A DNA stretch of 64,000 bases, from assembly GCA_020160935.1 (NCBI GenBank), contig JAIUPL010000006.1, positions 1 to 64,000 on the forward strand, given 5' to 3'. The first letter of the stretch is position 1, and every line of letters starts with the position of its first letter. The translations under genes and the position numbers were made by a program. The notes under the pieces are model-generated. The model was not told the DNA's origin. It saw nothing but the letters and a program-made list of their open reading frames with translations, and did not search any database. Positions 16,701 through 24,775 of this stretch are shown here, piece after piece. Source of the stretch: Bacteroidota bacterium. GTDB taxonomy: Bacteria > Bacteroidota > Bacteroidia > Chitinophagales > Saprospiraceae.

Positions 16701-19700
16701 TGTAACAATATCATAACTGATTTCCTCAGATTGAGAAAGGGTGTTGGTAATTTTGATGGGGTATCGGCCCGTTACATCGAATTCATAAAGCGTACTAACA
16801 CTTGGAAGACCTGTTGCTTGCACATTTTTACCAGTCATATTACCCAGAGTATTGTACGTAAAATTGGTCGTTACCATTTTAGGTTGTCCATTGTCTCGCT
16901 TTTCACGTAATAATGCACCTCTGCTATCATATTCATAAGTGCTGGTTCTTGAATACACAGATTGCCCAGTTCTTGTATTCTTTACTGTAGTTGAACTTAG
17001 TTTTGAAGGAAGCCAAGCCCCGGAAGTTATATACTGATTGATGATTTCAATAAATTCAATACCCCCTCCAATATTTTTAGTTGCATTTGTCAAATTGCCA
17101 TTTCCGTCATATGCAAAAGTTTGATGAGTATTAAATCCTTGCAAGTAGTCAATAGTCAGATTCTGGCTGGTGTAGCGAAAATATCGTTTGCCTCCCAGAT
17201 TATTGAATGCAATAACATCTGCTGAACTCGATAATTGAACATTGTTATCTAACCTATATACTTTTTGGCTTTTAGGACTAAGTACAAAATAGGTTAAGTT
17301 CAAATCATTTTCACTTATTGAATTCTTATTTCCAGTATAGTCAGTTGTTGTAGTCTTTTTAAATCCTAAAAATCCCTTACCTTGGCGATGAAGCAATGCT
17401 TCTTCATAGGCGTAATTGATATTCCTTAAACCACCTACACCATCAGAATTGCTTATTTTTATTACTACTTGTAGTGGCGCTTGAAAATCAATAAGAGGAT
17501 AAATTGCGCTGTTACCCTTTGTATATAAAAAACCTCTCGATAATGGCGAATAACTGAAAGAGGTAAGGTAATTGTGCCCGTTTTTTATTTTTTCTAAATA
17601 AAATTCTTTGCTCCACTTATTGAAAGTAAAGACATCTAGGGGGGTCTGATAATGAGTTTTCATAATTTCATCAGTTTTCCCGTCACCATTTACGTCCAGC
17701 GACACAAAACCGATATTTCTATAGTTTTCTTTTATGTATGATCCTCCCAATACGCCAGATACAGTTCTGCCATCTAAAATAAACGATTGGCTTTGGCGAT
17801 AATATATGTTTAGATAGTATGAACTACTTGAACCATTTGACCATATTGCCTTTGCATTTAGTATGTCACTTTTCCCATCTCCGTTATAATCACCTATTTT
17901 TATTCTATCGGCATAGGCACTAAATTGGTTTGAGTTACTAATACCCAAATTAAATGGGAAGTTTTGAGTCTCACTAACGAAAGAGTTCCCTGTTGAAAAA
18001 CCAATTTCCCAAATAGTTCCATTTCCTGAGGATAAAAGATCAGTTTTACCATCACCATTAAAATCGCCAGGAAAAACTTTGTGCCATTTCGTAGGGTATC
18101 CAGCGTTATATAGAATTTTTGCATTTACCTGAGAGCCTGATTTTTCAAATGAATAGATTGTCGTATTTCCATCTTTCGTAAACATCAAATCATTTTTACC
18201 ATCTCCATTAAAGTCAATAACTAATAAGTCATCTGCTTTTGCTAAAAATGAACTTTGGCCAATAACTAAATAATTTGTAATTCCAGTTCGAGGATAAACT
18301 ATATATGTCTTATATGAACTTTTATCGCTTAGAAAACAAATAAAGTCCGTAGCACCATCTCCATCAAAATCTCCTGGGATAAAGTATGTGCTAGAACCCG
18401 GGTAAATAACCTTGTTAGTGGCGGGAGATGGAATTGTCACAGAATTAAATCCTGCACCATTTGAATAATATAGTAATGTATAATCTAATGTGGTGTATCC
18501 ATTATTATAAGTCTTTACTGGAATTGCTAAGTCTTCTTTTCCATCTCCATTATAATCTGAATTATACAAACTTAGTAAATTTGAAATAGATACTTTGGAT
18601 TTAGTTTCATCTATCTCAAATAAAAAAGGAGGCAAAGCCTGCGGAGACCCAACTAAGTTATATGATCCTAAATTGTTTATATATAAGCTATAGTTAGTAT
18701 GATATTTCATCGCATTATTGGGGTGATATGTGTAATCGGCAGAAACAAAATCAGTATATCCATCGCCGTTAAAATCACCCGGAATTATGTCAGATGACGC
18801 ACCTCTTAAAACTGACTCATATGACCGTTCAAAGGGGACGGTTTTGTCACCATATTTAAATATTGTTGAATTTAAGGGTTTGTTTTCGCTGCCAAACTCT
18901 TGAATTTCGGTCAAAAAACTGTACATATCAAACCCATACCTTAACTCATATCTTCTACAAAGTTTACTGCCGGATATATTTACAATAATTTTTGTCAACA
19001 GTAAATTGCTTTCAACTTTTGAGCCTGCAATGAATACAAAATTTTTATCTGATCTGTTTTCATAAACAAATTTGATAGAGCAAAATGGAGCAAGTGACGC
19101 TGCCGTGTTTCCAGTATACAGTATCTCGTCAATAACATTTTCTCGGCCGACATTTTTATATTTAAAGAGAATATAATTCCCGAAGTTGTCTATTAATTTA
19201 GTAATCCTCCAAGCAATAGGAGATGAAGAGCCTTCTGCAAAAATCTTTGAATCAGCACTGTTTCCATATTCAACTGTAGCACCTTCTTTTGATTCTACTT
19301 TAAACCAATCGACCAGAGAGCCAGAATTGATGTAGGAAGTAATTTGAGCAAAAGATTCTTGCTCTGTTCTATATTTTGTATTGTTGGCTCCGTAAAGGCC
19401 ATTTACTGCCAAGAGTCTATTACCATCCAAAGAATAGATATCAGAATTATCAATTTTCACAGGATCAACTTTGCCATCATGGTAAATTGTCTTTGGAGTC
19501 CTTGAAATGATGGAAAGACCGGAAATGTCCCAGCCATATCCAGCAATACCATTGCCGCCTTGACTATTATAGGTCAATGCAATTGTTGGAGTGAGACCAT
19601 TTGTACCTGAAGGTAAAGCAATAGGTATGGAATATAATCCGCCTCCTGTGGGACTAACTGCTTCTTTTCCAGGCGTAAATCCTACTTCTAAGTTATAGTT

Positions 19701-19970
19701 AATTGGTCGCGTGTCAAATGAAGATTGAGATGCACTCAGATTGACATAATTCGTTGCTTCTATCTTGTTGTTATCAGTATATGCACGCATAGATTGGCCA
19801 TTCTTTGAAGAATACTGATATTTGGGATCAAACTCGATCTGATCCCGCGCTATATACGTTTTATTTCCATTATCAGGCTGATTTTGGGTTATCTGAATTT
19901 GGCATAAGATAACGGAAGGTAAAAGTAGGGTTATCCATAAAATGGTAAATATTATTCTTTTGATTGCCAT
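13734..19970 (-). CDS. SpvB/RHS-repeat surface protein with putative papain-like tip
   Basis: 2078 residues. Order of parts: signal peptide (~1-23); SpvB-type N-terminal domain (~85-330; PTGGGLYSIPIALPSGTNGL, YNSQGGNGIAGYGWDISGLS); FG-GAP/VCBS repeats (~390-800; GDFNGDGYTDFVSADY, DYNGDGKSDIL); YD repeats (~1000-1650); RHS core (~1690-1770; YYHVITDHLGSIRTLID, LNMNARLYEPIVGRVLSPD, NPLIYTDPTGD); a Gly-rich hydrophobic stretch (~1780-1860); and a unique tip of ~200 residues. The tip contains an HSVHAE segment and GCVNYTSRALLYAGVP, which looks like the Cys region of a papain/LRAT-like hydrolase fold. RHS cores form a shell that encapsulates and delivers the tip. AT-rich throughout relative to core genes. 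No cytosolic immunity gene is obvious. Confidence 0.92.
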   Translation of the reverse strand: MAIKRIIFTILWITLLLPSVILCQIQITQNQPDNGNKTYIARDQIEFDPKYQYSSKNGQSMRAYTDNNKIEATNYVNLSASQSSFDTRPINYNLEVGFTPGKEAVSPTGGGLYSIPIALPSGTNGLTPTIALTYNSQGGNGIAGYGWDISGLSIISRTPKTIYHDGKVDPVKIDNSDIYSLDGNRLLAVNGLYGANNTKYRTEQESFAQITSYINSGSLVDWFKVESKEGATVEYGNSADSKIFAEGSSSPIAWRITKLIDNFGNYILFKYKNVGRENVIDEILYTGNTAASLAPFCSIKFVYENRSDKNFVFIAGSKVESNLLLTKIIVNISGSKLCRRYELRYGFDMYSFLTEIQEFGSENKPLNSTIFKYGDKTVPFERSYESVLRGASSDIIPGDFNGDGYTDFVSADYTYHPNNAMKYHTNYSLYINNLGSYNLVGSPQALPPFLFEIDETKSKVSISNLLSLYNSDYNGDGKEDLAIPVKTYNNGYTTLDYTLLYYSNGAGFNSVTIPSPATNKVIYPGSSTYFIPGDFDGDGATDFICFLSDKSSYKTYIVYPRTGITNYLVIGQSSFLAKADDLLVIDFNGDGKNDLMFTKDGNTTIYSFEKSGSQVNAKILYNAGYPTKWHKVFPGDFNGDGKTDLLSSGNGTIWEIGFSTGNSFVSETQNFPFNLGISNSNQFSAYADRIKIGDYNGDGKSDILNAKAIWSNGSSSSYYLNIYYRQSQSFILDGRTVSGVLGGSYIKENYRNIGFVSLDVNGDGKTDEIMKTHYQTPLDVFTFNKWSKEFYLEKIKNGHNYLTSFSYSPLSRGFLYTKGNSAIYPLIDFQAPLQVVIKISNSDGVGGLRNINYAYEEALLHRQGKGFLGFKKTTTTDYTGNKNSISENDLNLTYFVLSPKSQKVYRLDNNVQLSSSADVIAFNNLGGKRYFRYTSQNLTIDYLQGFNTHQTFAYDGNGNLTNATKNIGGGIEFIEIINQYITSGAWLPSKLSSTTVKNTRTGQSVYSRTSTYEYDSRGALLREKRDNGQPKMVTTNFTYNTLGNMTGKNVQATGLPSVSTLYEFDVTGRYPIKITNTLSQSEEISYDIVTGLPLKKKGIDGLIETFEYNGFGGLKKAVNSRGIESTNSYGWKTSANNQNTLSKAIYFISSQRQGSPSSKVWYDLLGREIFSETEGINNGLNNTTFIERQYDQRGNIVLQTNPYFAGDTPVKTINDYDGLNRLVKSTLDIYATNYSYSYSGGQATVATTTPANQQYSQTTDPTGKIVSAADNGGTLTYEYFSNGQQKKINLSGVEIASMEYDIYGNQTKLVDKNAGITTYEYNAYRQLTKQVDANSNQYLLQYDAAGRLTIKTGPDGTTTYQYIQSGKGLNQLYKITASNGTSQEYGYDYFGRINMEKETIGSDNFTTLFEYDQYDNQIGQTYPSGFKIKRDYDPNGYLLAVTGGTGVFFHKPIMNALGQYTEYKQGGLLNNKSYNNLGFLTSSKVLGNGYVQNLQYTFNPQTGNLIKINDLQKGLGETFTYDNLNRLIDSKVDGQPSIAVTYAPNGNILSKSDIGQYTYDPIKSNAVSSITPPSNTVLTALTQNTTYTPFQKVSSISQGTYQLDFTYGPDYTRKKTVLKTNGNVTATKLFLRNYEKVTNGSLSAEIHYIFGGEGLTGLYVKESGVVGKYYHVITDHLGSIRTLIDDSGLVAAEQNFDAWGRSRDPNVYTYNIQGQNPWWLDRGFTGHEHLKEFGLVNMNARLYEPIVGRVLSPDDFVQSPLYTQNYNRYSYALNNPLIYTDPTGDVIWIPIAIGAAFGGFAGYQIAHSKGYDFNDWQTYGYIAGGAVIGGASGYLSHLVSTSGMIGANTAGIVASSFSNSVGMHILSGGNSDVSLSIGFASYNISQNSFDYFLEKGNSNLEDIGYGFGALANLQDIIAWNHGTKIDVLSRKKLAGHSEVRGKDISISVGPDRNAVDLKPDANGLEWESQYLTHSVHAENSQYINIPRGDAHFSSQINNINGNILNRMTNNLNQNCNLLGFGSFKYGVMRGCVNYTSRALLYAGVPTVNAFLPITSPVFLNFELAVRQMGIYSSPYLIR

Positions 19971-19987
19971 GACTGATATTTATAGGT

Positions 19988-20013
19988 TAATAATAATGCC
20001 TTAAACAGGCATT
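19988..20013 (-). terminator. Possible weak terminator after fibre-like gene
   Basis: AATGCC (19995-20000) pairs with GGCATT (20008-20013), followed in minus-strand reading by ATTATTATTA. It is short and the tail is not pure T, so read-through into the RHS gene is likely. Confidence 0.35.
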
Positions 20014-20014
20014 G

Positions 20015-21340
20015 CTATTTTCTTTGGAGCAATTGAAGTATTAACTCATTTTGCTTTTTCAATTCGTCTATTTGCCTCTGCTGGTCTATCGTATAAAGAG
20101 TTAACTCTTCAATTTTTTGAAGTAACTTTTTATTCATTTCGCCCAAATTTATTCCATCGCAAGATACTTCTTCCGCTGATGGGATTTCAGGCAAACGACT
20201 ATGTTTTTGAATAAACAATTCAAGGTCTTTAAGTGGGAGTAGTTGATAGCCCTTTTTAAAAACATAATCTGGGAAGTTATCTGTGGTAACTGTAACTGAT
20301 TTTGCAAATAAGTTACCACTCCAATCTACTGCAAGCATTTTGTCTGTCCATTGTGTTGTACTGTTTCCTGTCCAACGATTCAGTCTTAAATATGAAGTTG
20401 TATTACCTCCGCCCTCCTGAGAAAACTCCCAGGGGCCAAGCCTAAATTTTGCATTATCTGGCAAGTGTAGTTGCGCTTGAGGATTTGATTCACCAACGCC
20501 CACAAATCCTGAGGGTTGTATCGAAACGCCTAATTTAAAATTGACAGGTGTATTTGCTGTTCCTCCTCCTGCTGTCCATAAAGTCATATTTCCATCGGAG
20601 CCAAATCGAATTTGGGAGGAACCTTCGCTAAAAATTCTTTTATCTTGACCATCATAAAATACATTATAGCCAATGTACTTTACTCCTCCATTATGAAACG
20701 TCCATCTATCTCCAATTTGAAACTGCTCTTTGGGAGTATCAAAACCTACACCCAACTTCCCTTTAATAAACATTTTTGGTCCCCAATCCTCTATTCCACC
20801 TTCAAAATCTCCATCATAATTCAGTATTAGTGCATCATTTGTATTAGAATGTACTAATGCTCTGTTCAATAATTTCGAACCCTGAGGACGACCGTCAAAG
20901 AGTCCAAGTTTCAAATCTGCCCCATCTGCAAGTATATTTCCTCGAATTCGTAAATTTCCCAAAATATCAAGTTGCTCAGTTGGTGCAGAATGGCCTATGC
21001 CTACTTTCCCATTGGGTTGTACAGTTAATCCAATGTTTAATGAATTCAAATTTGTTCCCGATTCAGCAGTTTTGATTGCAATTTCACCATTACCATCAAA
21101 TGATAGCAATGAGGCAACTCCTGGCGAAAACCTTTGAAGTGATCCATTATAGAATATATTATATCCTATAAACTTGGAACCTCCATTATGAAATGTCCAC
21201 CTATCTCCAATTTGGAGTTGTTCTTTGGGGGGCGCTGATACTCCTAAACCCACATTACCAGTTGCTGGTAATGTATTTTGTGCTTTTACAAAAAAGCACA
21301 TGAATAAAATCATACCGAATGCTACTGCTGCTTTTTTCAT
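20015..21340 (-). CDS. Secreted fibre-like protein with C-terminal coiled coil
   Basis: 441 residues from the ATG at 21340, where a signal peptide starts (MKKAAVAFGMILFMCFFVKAQ); the longer frame would begin in non-coding sequence. Two long homologous blocks repeat within the protein (PKEQLQIGDRWTFHNGG at ~35 and again at ~195, each followed by a YIGYN(I/V)FY segment), with phrases like PNGKVGIGHSAPTEQLDILG typical of tail-fibre-like Bacteroidota proteins. The C-terminus has LPEIPSAEEVSCDGINLGEM then a coiled coil of heptads (NKKLLQKIEELTLYTIDQQRQ...), like the endosialidase-type intramolecular chaperone region that trimerises and may be clipped. First gene of the minus-strand surface block, upstream of the RHS gene by 45 nt. 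Confidence 0.8.
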   Translation of the reverse strand: MKKAAVAFGMILFMCFFVKAQNTLPATGNVGLGVSAPPKEQLQIGDRWTFHNGGSKFIGYNIFYNGSLQRFSPGVASLLSFDGNGEIAIKTAESGTNLNSLNIGLTVQPNGKVGIGHSAPTEQLDILGNLRIRGNILADGADLKLGLFDGRPQGSKLLNRALVHSNTNDALILNYDGDFEGGIEDWGPKMFIKGKLGVGFDTPKEQFQIGDRWTFHNGGVKYIGYNVFYDGQDKRIFSEGSSQIRFGSDGNMTLWTAGGGTANTPVNFKLGVSIQPSGFVGVGESNPQAQLHLPDNAKFRLGPWEFSQEGGGNTTSYLRLNRWTGNSTTQWTDKMLAVDWSGNLFAKSVTVTTDNFPDYVFKKGYQLLPLKDLELFIQKHSRLPEIPSAEEVSCDGINLGEMNKKLLQKIEELTLYTIDQQRQIDELKKQNELILQLLQRK

Positions 21341-21460
21341 TTTTTGTATTTTTATTTTATTTATTTTTGGTTGCCGCCATCTCTGGTTTGCCGTCAACTC
21401 TATCTATATGCTTCTCTATTGCGTCAAATTCCGCTTTGTCACCTCAGTATCAGTACATGC

Positions 21461-21503
21461 CAGTTGCGTCAAGATAACCAACCAGGTTAGCTTGACGCAA
21501 CTG
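21461..21503. repeat. 18-bp-arm inverted repeat in long intergenic region
   Basis: CAGTTGCGTCAAG (from 21461) pairs with CTTGACGCAACTG (to 21503), and the inner TAACC/GGTTA extends the stem with one mismatch around a 5-nt loop. It lies about 120 bp upstream of the fibre gene start. Could be an operator, a small RNA stem or a mobile repeat; nothing else is coded in this stretch. Confidence 0.65.
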
Positions 21504-21673
21504 CTCAATCGACACATTGTAGGGGACATCAGGTTCATGGACAGGAGGTTTAACAATGTAAATGTAGGATAAGGTCTCAAATTTCCAAATCATCTAGCGG
21601 ACTTTTTATTCGGTCCCAACTAATTTTTTGCCTCGTCAGGTCTGCCAAACTTTCTTGCTAACCCATCCTTATC

Positions 21674-21773
21674 GCCGCAGCAGTGTCTCCAACATGCTGC
21701 AATCGTACAGCACGATTTTTGAATCCACATGGTAACAATTATACATGCAGCAGGTCAGAGACACTGCTGCGGC
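21674..21773. repeat. Inverted-repeat element (15-bp arms), MITE-like
   Basis: GCCGCAGCAGTGTCT (21674-21688) is exactly the reverse complement of 21759-21773. Between the arms two ACATGC(T/A)GC-type motifs and a TGCAGCA motif occur. Together with the hairpin at 21461 this is the only structure seen in the ~500-bp gap 21341-21846; no gene was found there. Confidence 0.65.
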
Positions 21774-21846
21774 TTCGGGCTTGGCTTTGAGATGGACATG
21801 CAGCAACACAAAAGCCTTGCTTCTTTAAAGGAGAAAGCAATAAAAA

Positions 21847-22512
21847 CTACTCTTTTTGATTGATTTTCAATATCTTATACTCAAAATCAAACGTATCCTT
21901 TCCGCCTTGAACAATGTACAGAGCCGAAACCAATTTACCAACCCCGGTATCCATCCACAGGGTTGGAACAATTTCAATCTCCTGCGTTGAATCAGCAGGG
22001 TTAAGTAAATCGACCCTTGAAATCCGCTTTTCCTTGTTGTCGAAAAACAATTCGACCGGAGCATTCAGCCTGTTTTTGGCCTGAAACACATGGGTATGTG
22101 CATCCACTTTCTTTTGAAAGGAAATGGCCTGAAAAAGGTCCTGCGGCCGGGCAAACATGCGGGTAAAATCATGGCTTCTAATCATTTCGACGGCTTCGGC
22201 AGACAGCGTATCCAGGATTTTTCCGCTTGAATCAATGCTAAAACCCTGGTAGTCGGGCCTTATTTGTGCCCGATACGGCGTGTTTTTGTAGGAATATTTT
22301 TGGGAAAAAGAACATGTGCCCCCTGTAAACGAGAGAACACTGGTTGTGTATGCTCCTTTGGGGCCACGGCACTGGGCTTCGGCCTCGATGGATTTGATTT
22401 GCATGTATTCAGCCGGGAGAACCAGCGAAGGGGGCTCGTTGTTGGTACAGGCTGGATATATGGAGGTAAAAACGATTTGGCAGGCAAAGCAGACAAGGAG
22501 AAGTGTTCTCAT
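21847..22512 (-). CDS. Hypothetical secreted protein
   Basis: 221 residues with an N-terminal signal (MRTLLLVCFACQIVFTSIYPAC); the Cys at ~22 following IYPA makes a lipoprotein possible. The body has a beta-rich pattern (AYTTSVLSFTGGTCSFSQKYSYK, TQEIEIVPTLWMDTGVGKLVSALYIVQGGKDTFDFEYKI) with no motif I recognise. It stands after the sigma/anti-sigma operon in the same direction but behind a terminator, so it probably has its own promoter. It could be an envelope protein of the regulon controlled by that sigma factor; this is only proximity. Confidence 0.75.
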   Translation of the reverse strand: MRTLLLVCFACQIVFTSIYPACTNNEPPSLVLPAEYMQIKSIEAEAQCRGPKGAYTTSVLSFTGGTCSFSQKYSYKNTPYRAQIRPDYQGFSIDSSGKILDTLSAEAVEMIRSHDFTRMFARPQDLFQAISFQKKVDAHTHVFQAKNRLNAPVELFFDNKEKRISRVDLLNPADSTQEIEIVPTLWMDTGVGKLVSALYIVQGGKDTFDFEYKILKINQKE

Positions 22513-22569
22513 GCAGGGATACGAATTGTTTCCCCAAGGACAGTTTTTTCTTCAAAAGTTGCCTCCCCA

Positions 22570-22601
22570 CAAAAAACCTCCTGTACTCGCGCACAGGAGG
22601 T
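22570..22601 (-). terminator. Rho-independent terminator of the sigma/anti-sigma operon
   Basis: ACCTCCTGT/ACAGGAGGT stem (22576-22584 and 22593-22601) with an 8-nt loop, followed by TTTTTTG in minus-strand reading, 30 nt after the anti-sigma stop. Confidence 0.85.
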
Positions 22602-22630
22602 CTTACCATTCACAAATCAAAAGTCAATAA

Positions 22631-23215
22631 TTATTTTTCTTGCCGGTCTACCCGATCGGGCAGCACAGGCAGTGGTTGGAGCGGTGTTTGCCACATGCGG
22701 CCCTGATTGAGCACCGTGGTATTCGGTGCATCGTCCTGGCTGCCGGGCAGCGGTGCGCTGCCTGTCGGGCGTTGTGGGGCCGGGCGGTCGATGGTCGGCT
22801 TTTCAAGCGGCAACACCGGCGTGAGGCGTTTGGTCCGGCTGGGCACGACGCTGGCAGGCCTGTTCGGGGAAGTAATTTCAGCAGAGGATTTTGTCGATTC
22901 CGCCACAGCCGGGGTAGCGGCCGGAGTTGGAATAGTCACCACAGGTACTTCGGGTGTTACGGGTGTTTCTGTAGGCGAAGAAGAGCGGCTGACAAAAAGG
23001 TATAAGCCCACAACGATCGTTACGGCAAGTGCCGATACCAGTGTGATCGCCTTCGTGCTCCACCCGCTTCTGGGTGGCTGGATGGTTGACTGAACGTGTT
23101 GCCACACGCGGTCGGAGGGGCGATCCCAACCGGATGGTGAAGCGTTTTCCGGCAGCCCGTCAAAGGTTTTTCGGAACAATTCGTCCAGTGATTCAAAGTC
23201 TTGTGGCTCAGTCAT
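22631..23215 (-). CDS. Single-pass membrane anti-sigma-like protein
   Basis: 194 residues. N-terminal cytoplasmic part (~1-52: DELFRKTFDGLPENASPSGWDRPSDRVWQHVQ, the layout of the Bacteroidota anti-sigma N-terminus), one membrane helix (~54-75: KAITLVSALAVTIVVGLYLF), then a long Pro/Ser/Thr-rich periplasmic tail with no fold evident. It follows the ECF sigma gene by 30 nt in the same direction. By position and topology it should hold the sigma factor at the inner membrane until an envelope signal releases it. It lacks a zinc-binding HxxxCxxC motif. Confidence 0.75.
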   Translation of the reverse strand: MTEPQDFESLDELFRKTFDGLPENASPSGWDRPSDRVWQHVQSTIQPPRSGWSTKAITLVSALAVTIVVGLYLFVSRSSSPTETPVTPEVPVVTIPTPAATPAVAESTKSSAEITSPNRPASVVPSRTKRLTPVLPLEKPTIDRPAPQRPTGSAPLPGSQDDAPNTTVLNQGRMWQTPLQPLPVLPDRVDRQEK

Positions 23216-23245
23216 CGGTTTGATTTACAGCCTTCGGCGGATGAT

Positions 23246-23791
23246 TTAAGAGATAAAGGATTTGTCGATAATCCGTTTCAGATATTCCCGTGCTTTGAAC
23301 AACTGGCTTTTGCTGGTGCCAATGGAAATGTCGAGTTGCGCCGCAATTTCTTCGTGGCTATACCCGTCAATGGCATATAGGTTGAACACAGTACGGTATC
23401 CGGGCGGTAGTTTCTGGAGTGTTTGTGTCAGCGTCTCGGCATCCATATTGGCCGCAAAATCTTCCTCGGTCTGAAAGCGGTTTTCAAACGGGGTGAAATC
23501 GGATACATCGCGCAGGAAATCCCGTTGTTTGCGCAAATGGCTCAAAGCGGTATTTACCATAATCCGCCGGATCCATCCGCCCAAAGCCCCGTCTCCCCTG
23601 AACTGCGCAATATCCCTGAACACCCTGACAAATCCATCCTGCAACATATCCTCTGCTTCGGCGTGATCGCGGGCAAAACGCAGCAATACACGAAACATCG
23701 GGACGCTGAACTTTTTGTAAAGCGCCAACTGGTGCGTTGGTTTCCCTTGAAGCACTCCCTGTACCAATTCCTGATCTTCCAATTGTTGCAT
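23246..23791 (-). CDS. ECF-type RNA polymerase sigma factor
   Basis: 181 residues with sigma region 2 (LRFARDHAEAEDMLQDGFVRVFRDIAQFRG, followed by ALGGWIRRIMVNTALSHLRKQ) and region 4 (LQKLPPGYRTVFNLYAIDGYSHEEIAAQLDISIGTSKSQLFKAREYLKRII, a helix-turn-helix for -35 recognition), with regions 1 and 3 absent as expected. It directs RNA polymerase to a set of envelope or stress genes. First gene of a two-gene operon with its probable anti-sigma factor. The start ATG at 23791 gives the normal family length. Confidence 0.93.
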   Translation of the reverse strand: MQQLEDQELVQGVLQGKPTHQLALYKKFSVPMFRVLLRFARDHAEAEDMLQDGFVRVFRDIAQFRGDGALGGWIRRIMVNTALSHLRKQRDFLRDVSDFTPFENRFQTEEDFAANMDAETLTQTLQKLPPGYRTVFNLYAIDGYSHEEIAAQLDISIGTSKSQLFKAREYLKRIIDKSFIS

Positions 23792-23908
23792 GAGGCGCTG
23801 AATGGTATGATGATGGTGTTTTAGAAGGTCGGGTTGCCCCGTGTCGAAATTTTTTTACAAAAAAAGTAATCTTCGGGTATTCCTGCAGAATGTGCAGCAG
23901 AAAATCTG

Positions 23909-24673
23909 TTAAAAACCCAGGGTTCGTTGTACTGCGGGCATCAGCAAATGTACCCATTGCCGGTATTGCTCGGCCGAAGGGTGCAGTCCGTCACTTGCCA
24001 CCAGATCGGGCGAAGCAATTCCTTGCCTTGAAATGCCGGTAATATTGACGTAATTCACCTGATATTGTTGTGCGATCGAATAATTTGCCGCATTGTACTG
24101 GTCAATTTTCTTGGAAATGGCCATTGGCCCGCCGGGATAGTTCTGCCCGTACGGTGTGTAGGTCCAGTCGGGAATCGACAGCACAAAAACCCGCTCCTTG
24201 CGCCCGCCCGCCCGGGCAATGGCTGTTTGCAGCAATTGTTCGAATTCCAGTTTGTAGGTATTGAAATTGCCATTCTGGTACTGGTTGTTGACGCCAATAC
24301 ACAGCGTGACGATGCTGAAGGTGCTATCCTGAATATCAGGAGCGTTGGCAATGGCATTTTTTAATTGATCGGTGCGCCAGCCCGTCTGTGCAATTACCCG
24401 CAACCCTGTGACTTGTCTGCCCGCCGCCAGCAGGCTGTCGCGGAGTTGGTTGGGGAAATTTTTGGTGGCGACCACACTTTCCCCCTTGGTGTAGGAATCT
24501 CCCAGTGCCAGGATGTCAATTTTTTCGGGTACGGCGGGCGTATCAGGTGGAGTAACGATCACGGTAGTATCAATGGAAGGTGGCGTAACGGGTGGAATAG
24601 GCTCGTCTGGCGTGTGCATACAACTGGACACTGCCGCCAAACAGGTCAACAAAATTGATTTTATTATAGTCAT
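23909..24673 (-). CDS. SGNH/GDSL-family lipoprotein hydrolase
   Basis: 254 residues. Lipoprotein signal with lipobox ending at C18 (CLAAVSSC), a Pro/Thr-rich linker (~22-50), then an SGNH esterase/lipase-type domain: block I GDSYTKG (Ser60), block II/III QTGWRTD and GVNNQYQ, block V DGLHPS (D228, H231). Hydrolyses ester bonds, possibly acetyl groups on polysaccharides; the substrate cannot be told. Divergent from the T9SS type B protein gene. Confidence 0.9.
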   Translation of the reverse strand: MTIIKSILLTCLAAVSSCMHTPDEPIPPVTPPSIDTTVIVTPPDTPAVPEKIDILALGDSYTKGESVVATKNFPNQLRDSLLAAGRQVTGLRVIAQTGWRTDQLKNAIANAPDIQDSTFSIVTLCIGVNNQYQNGNFNTYKLEFEQLLQTAIARAGGRKERVFVLSIPDWTYTPYGQNYPGGPMAISKKIDQYNAANYSIAQQYQVNYVNITGISRQGIASPDLVASDGLHPSAEQYRQWVHLLMPAVQRTLGF

Positions 24674-24775
24674 AAGTAATTTTTTAGCGAAAACAGCAGG
24701 GGGAAAGCGTTTGTTGCGCGTCTGGAATCTTGCAATTCAACTACATTCGTGGTCTCCTTACCAGATTTATCGCTT

